This document shows, piece after piece, positions 62,534-64,000 of a stretch of 64,000 nucleotides of DNA. Source of the DNA: Leucobacter muris (lineage in GTDB: Bacteria; Actinomycetota; Actinomycetes; Actinomycetales; Microbacteriaceae); contig NZ_CP035037.1 of assembly GCF_004028235.1 (NCBI RefSeq), positions 434,001 through 498,000 on the forward strand. The letters are read 5' to 3'. The notes beneath the pieces are model-generated. The model saw only the letters and a program-made list of their open reading frames with translations, ran no database searches and was not told where the DNA came from. The position numbers and the translations under genes are program-made. Every line of letters starts with the position of its first letter. The first letter of the stretch is position 1.

Positions 62534-64000
62534 GACTCGCCCTCCGACAGGCCTTCGCCCTTCGCCAGGCCTTCGCCTTCCGCGAGCTCCGCCTCGGTCA
62601 CCCGCGCGGCCGCGACGCGCACGTTCAGCCCGCGGCGGGTGAGCAGCCGGGCGAACTCCCTCACGTGGTCGGTCTCCGTGAACGGCGAGGTGAAGGTGAT
62701 CGTGAGCTGACCCGCGTGCGACATGGCGCAGAACTGCGGGCGCACGGCCGAGACCTGGAACAGCATGCGCCCCACGTGCGATTCGGCCGGATCCGGCAGG
62801 CTCACGCGGCCGAGAATCGACACCGCCACGCTCAGCCCGCGGTTGTTGGCCCAGTTGATCAGCCCCAGCAGCACGTCTTTGAGGGGCCGCGGCACGATCC
62901 TCAAGCCGGCCATCCGCTCGAAGCGGATGAATCTCCGAAGCTTCTTGCCGAGCGCCTCGGCGCTCGCCTTCGGCCTGAACTGGGCCTCGAGCCGCCGGCA
63001 GATCGAACCGAGGTCGTCGGGCCCCTCGCCGTAGGTGTGCTCCACGCGCACGGTCGCGAAGAAGTTGCGGGCCGACGTCGACGGGTAGAACTGGCGCAGG
63101 TTCACCGGCACCGAGGCCGCCAGGGTGCGGGCCCTGCCGAGGCCGCCGGAGGACAGGCGGATCGACTCGAAGAACACCGCTGTCAGGTACATGGTGAGCG
63201 CGACGCCCTCGGCCCGCGCGAGCGCCAGCACCTCTTGCGCCGGCACCGTGAGTTCGACGGCGCGCGTGCGATTGTCGGGGGTGCGGGTTCCCCGGACCCG
63301 GTAGGCCCGAGCGCCCGGGCGGCGACGCGGAGTGCGGGGGCTCGGGGGCTCGGCGGGCGCGGGCCGCACGCTCTCGTCGACGGTGAGCGGGGCCGGCGCG
63401 GCGGCGCGGCTGAACGCGGACTCGGAGGCCGGCGGGTCGCCGCGGCGGGCGCGGGGCGGGCGGCGGAAGTAGTGCGCGAAACTGTCGGAGGCCAGCTCGT
63501 GCAGCGGGCCGGCCGGGTCGTCGCCGGGCCGGGGCGAGGCGTCGGCCCGAGCGGGGTCGGTGCGTGTCTCCTCGGCCGCGGCGGCCTCGAGCGGAGGCTC
63601 GGGGTGACGCAGCCGGATGTACGCCGCCAGCAGGTCGGAGAGGAACCACAGCGCCCCCGTGCCGTCGGAGAGCGCGTGGAAGATCTCGAGGATGATCCGT
63701 CGCCGGTGATGCATCACGCGGAACAGCAGCCCGAGTCGATCCGCCTGGTAGATGGGCGCGCAGGTGGGCCGCGCGTCGGCGGTGACGGTCGGGTGCAGAT
63801 CGCTGTCCTGCAGGTAGTACCAGAACACGCCGCGTCGCAGCACCGCGTGGTAGAGCGGGTACCGTTCGTAGGTGAGGTCGAGCGCCTGCTGCAGGAGCAT
63901 CGGATCCACCTCGTGGTCGACCTCGGCGCTCATGCGGAACACCTTCGGATCCGCGTCGCTGCGGGCCGCGAGGAAGATGTTGGAGGCGTTGTCGAGCCGC
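62530..64000 (-). CDS. Condensation/acetyltransferase-type enzyme (5' end outside window)
   Basis: At least 490 residues of a CoA-dependent acyltransferase-like fold (alcohol acetyltransferase / PapA / condensation type). The frame is open through base 64000 (RLDNASNIFLAARSDADPKVF precedes the first internal Met), so the start lies outside. The active site motif HxxxDG is EIFHALSDGTGALW. The second half has FFATVRVEHTYGEG and the DFGWG-like region SVSILGRVSLP. A 110-residue Pro/Arg/Ala-rich disordered insert separates the halves. It probably moves an acyl group to a lipid or alcohol. It is coupled to the DUF6320 gene. Confidence 0.82.
   Translation of the reverse strand, partial: RLDNASNIFLAARSDADPKVFRMSAEVDHEVDPMLLQQALDLTYERYPLYHAVLRRGVFWYYLQDSDLHPTVTADARPTCAPIYQADRLGLLFRVMHHRRRIILEIFHALSDGTGALWFLSDLLAAYIRLRHPEPPLEAAAAEETRTDPARADASPRPGDDPAGPLHELASDSFAHYFRRPPRARRGDPPASESAFSRAAAPAPLTVDESVRPAPAEPPSPRTPRRRPGARAYRVRGTRTPDNRTRAVELTVPAQEVLALARAEGVALTMYLTAVFFESIRLSSGGLGRARTLAASVPVNLRQFYPSTSARNFFATVRVEHTYGEGPDDLGSICRRLEAQFRPKASAEALGKKLRRFIRFERMAGLRIVPRPLKDVLLGLINWANNRGLSVAVSILGRVSLPDPAESHVGRMLFQVSAVRPQFCAMSHAGQLTITFTSPFTETDHVREFARLLTRRGLNVRVAAARVTEAELAEGEGLAKGEGLSEGES

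Overview
The window is high-GC actinobacterial DNA. A mycothiol S-conjugate amidase gene, many short (leaderless-type) gap-free starts preceded by a TANNNT -10 box, LAxTG-like sortase signals, and 16S/23S genes without spacer tRNAs point to the family Microbacteriaceae, perhaps Leucobacter (genus is inference). Most genes are chromosomal housekeeping. The block tyrS ... TPR protein, HAD phosphatase, small ORF, tlyA, nadK, recN, (AI-2E), pyrG, NUDIX, xerD has the same order as Rv1689-Rv1701 of Mycobacterium tuberculosis (remembered synteny, not computed), but here an arginase-family catabolic operon and a complete rRNA operon sit inside it.

Layout. 1-6.4 kb: a TetR regulator (cut by the window edge) diverging from a YtcJ-like amidohydrolase that is split by a 1385-bp IS256-family element, then an APC permease and a TSUP permease. 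6.5-15.2 kb: greA, DUF4307 protein, mca, a small membrane protein, recQ, hemolysin III, uppS, an SDR, and an MTA/SAH deaminase-type amidohydrolase. 15.3-18.2 kb: nucleoside phosphorylase, luxS, a small protein, an MTA/SAH-nucleosidase-like protein and tRNA-Ser(CGA); with the deaminase these make a compact S-adenosylhomocysteine/nucleoside salvage and AI-2 neighbourhood. 18.3-24.8 kb: a large LAL-type LuxR regulator (frameshifted) diverging from a sortase-anchored surface protein that is broken by an IS3-family element. 24.9-30.1 kb: DUF5819 protein with a 13-G tract, HTTM membrane protein, HerA-like ATPase and radA. 30.1-38.8 kb: mqo, HAD hydrolase, DUF6941 protein, argF, a DUF4870 membrane protein (frameshifted), argH and a second sortase-anchored beta-propeller protein.

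39-44.2 kb: tyrS, then a divergent XRE-cupin regulator and an operon of ureohydrolase (agmatinase family), NTF2-like protein and NCS1 permease, which looks like uptake and hydrolysis of a guanidino compound. 44.2-50.4 kb: rRNA operon with leader, 16S, 23S, 5S and a strong terminator. 50.4-61.8 kb: the conserved tightly overlapping block from an Arg-rich TPR protein to xerD. 61.9-64 kb: a zinc-ribbon membrane protein (DUF6320) and a condensation-type acyltransferase running off the end.

Four genes contain single-base frameshifts, three of them in G runs, so assembly error has to be excluded before any of them is called a pseudogene. I did not find a clear defence system, CRISPR array, prophage or biosynthetic cluster. 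The most interesting leads are the 13-G tract that fuses DUF5819 in frame to HTTM, the IS-disrupted surface protein beside a frameshifted LAL regulator, and the ureohydrolase operon with its promoter-overlapping dyads.
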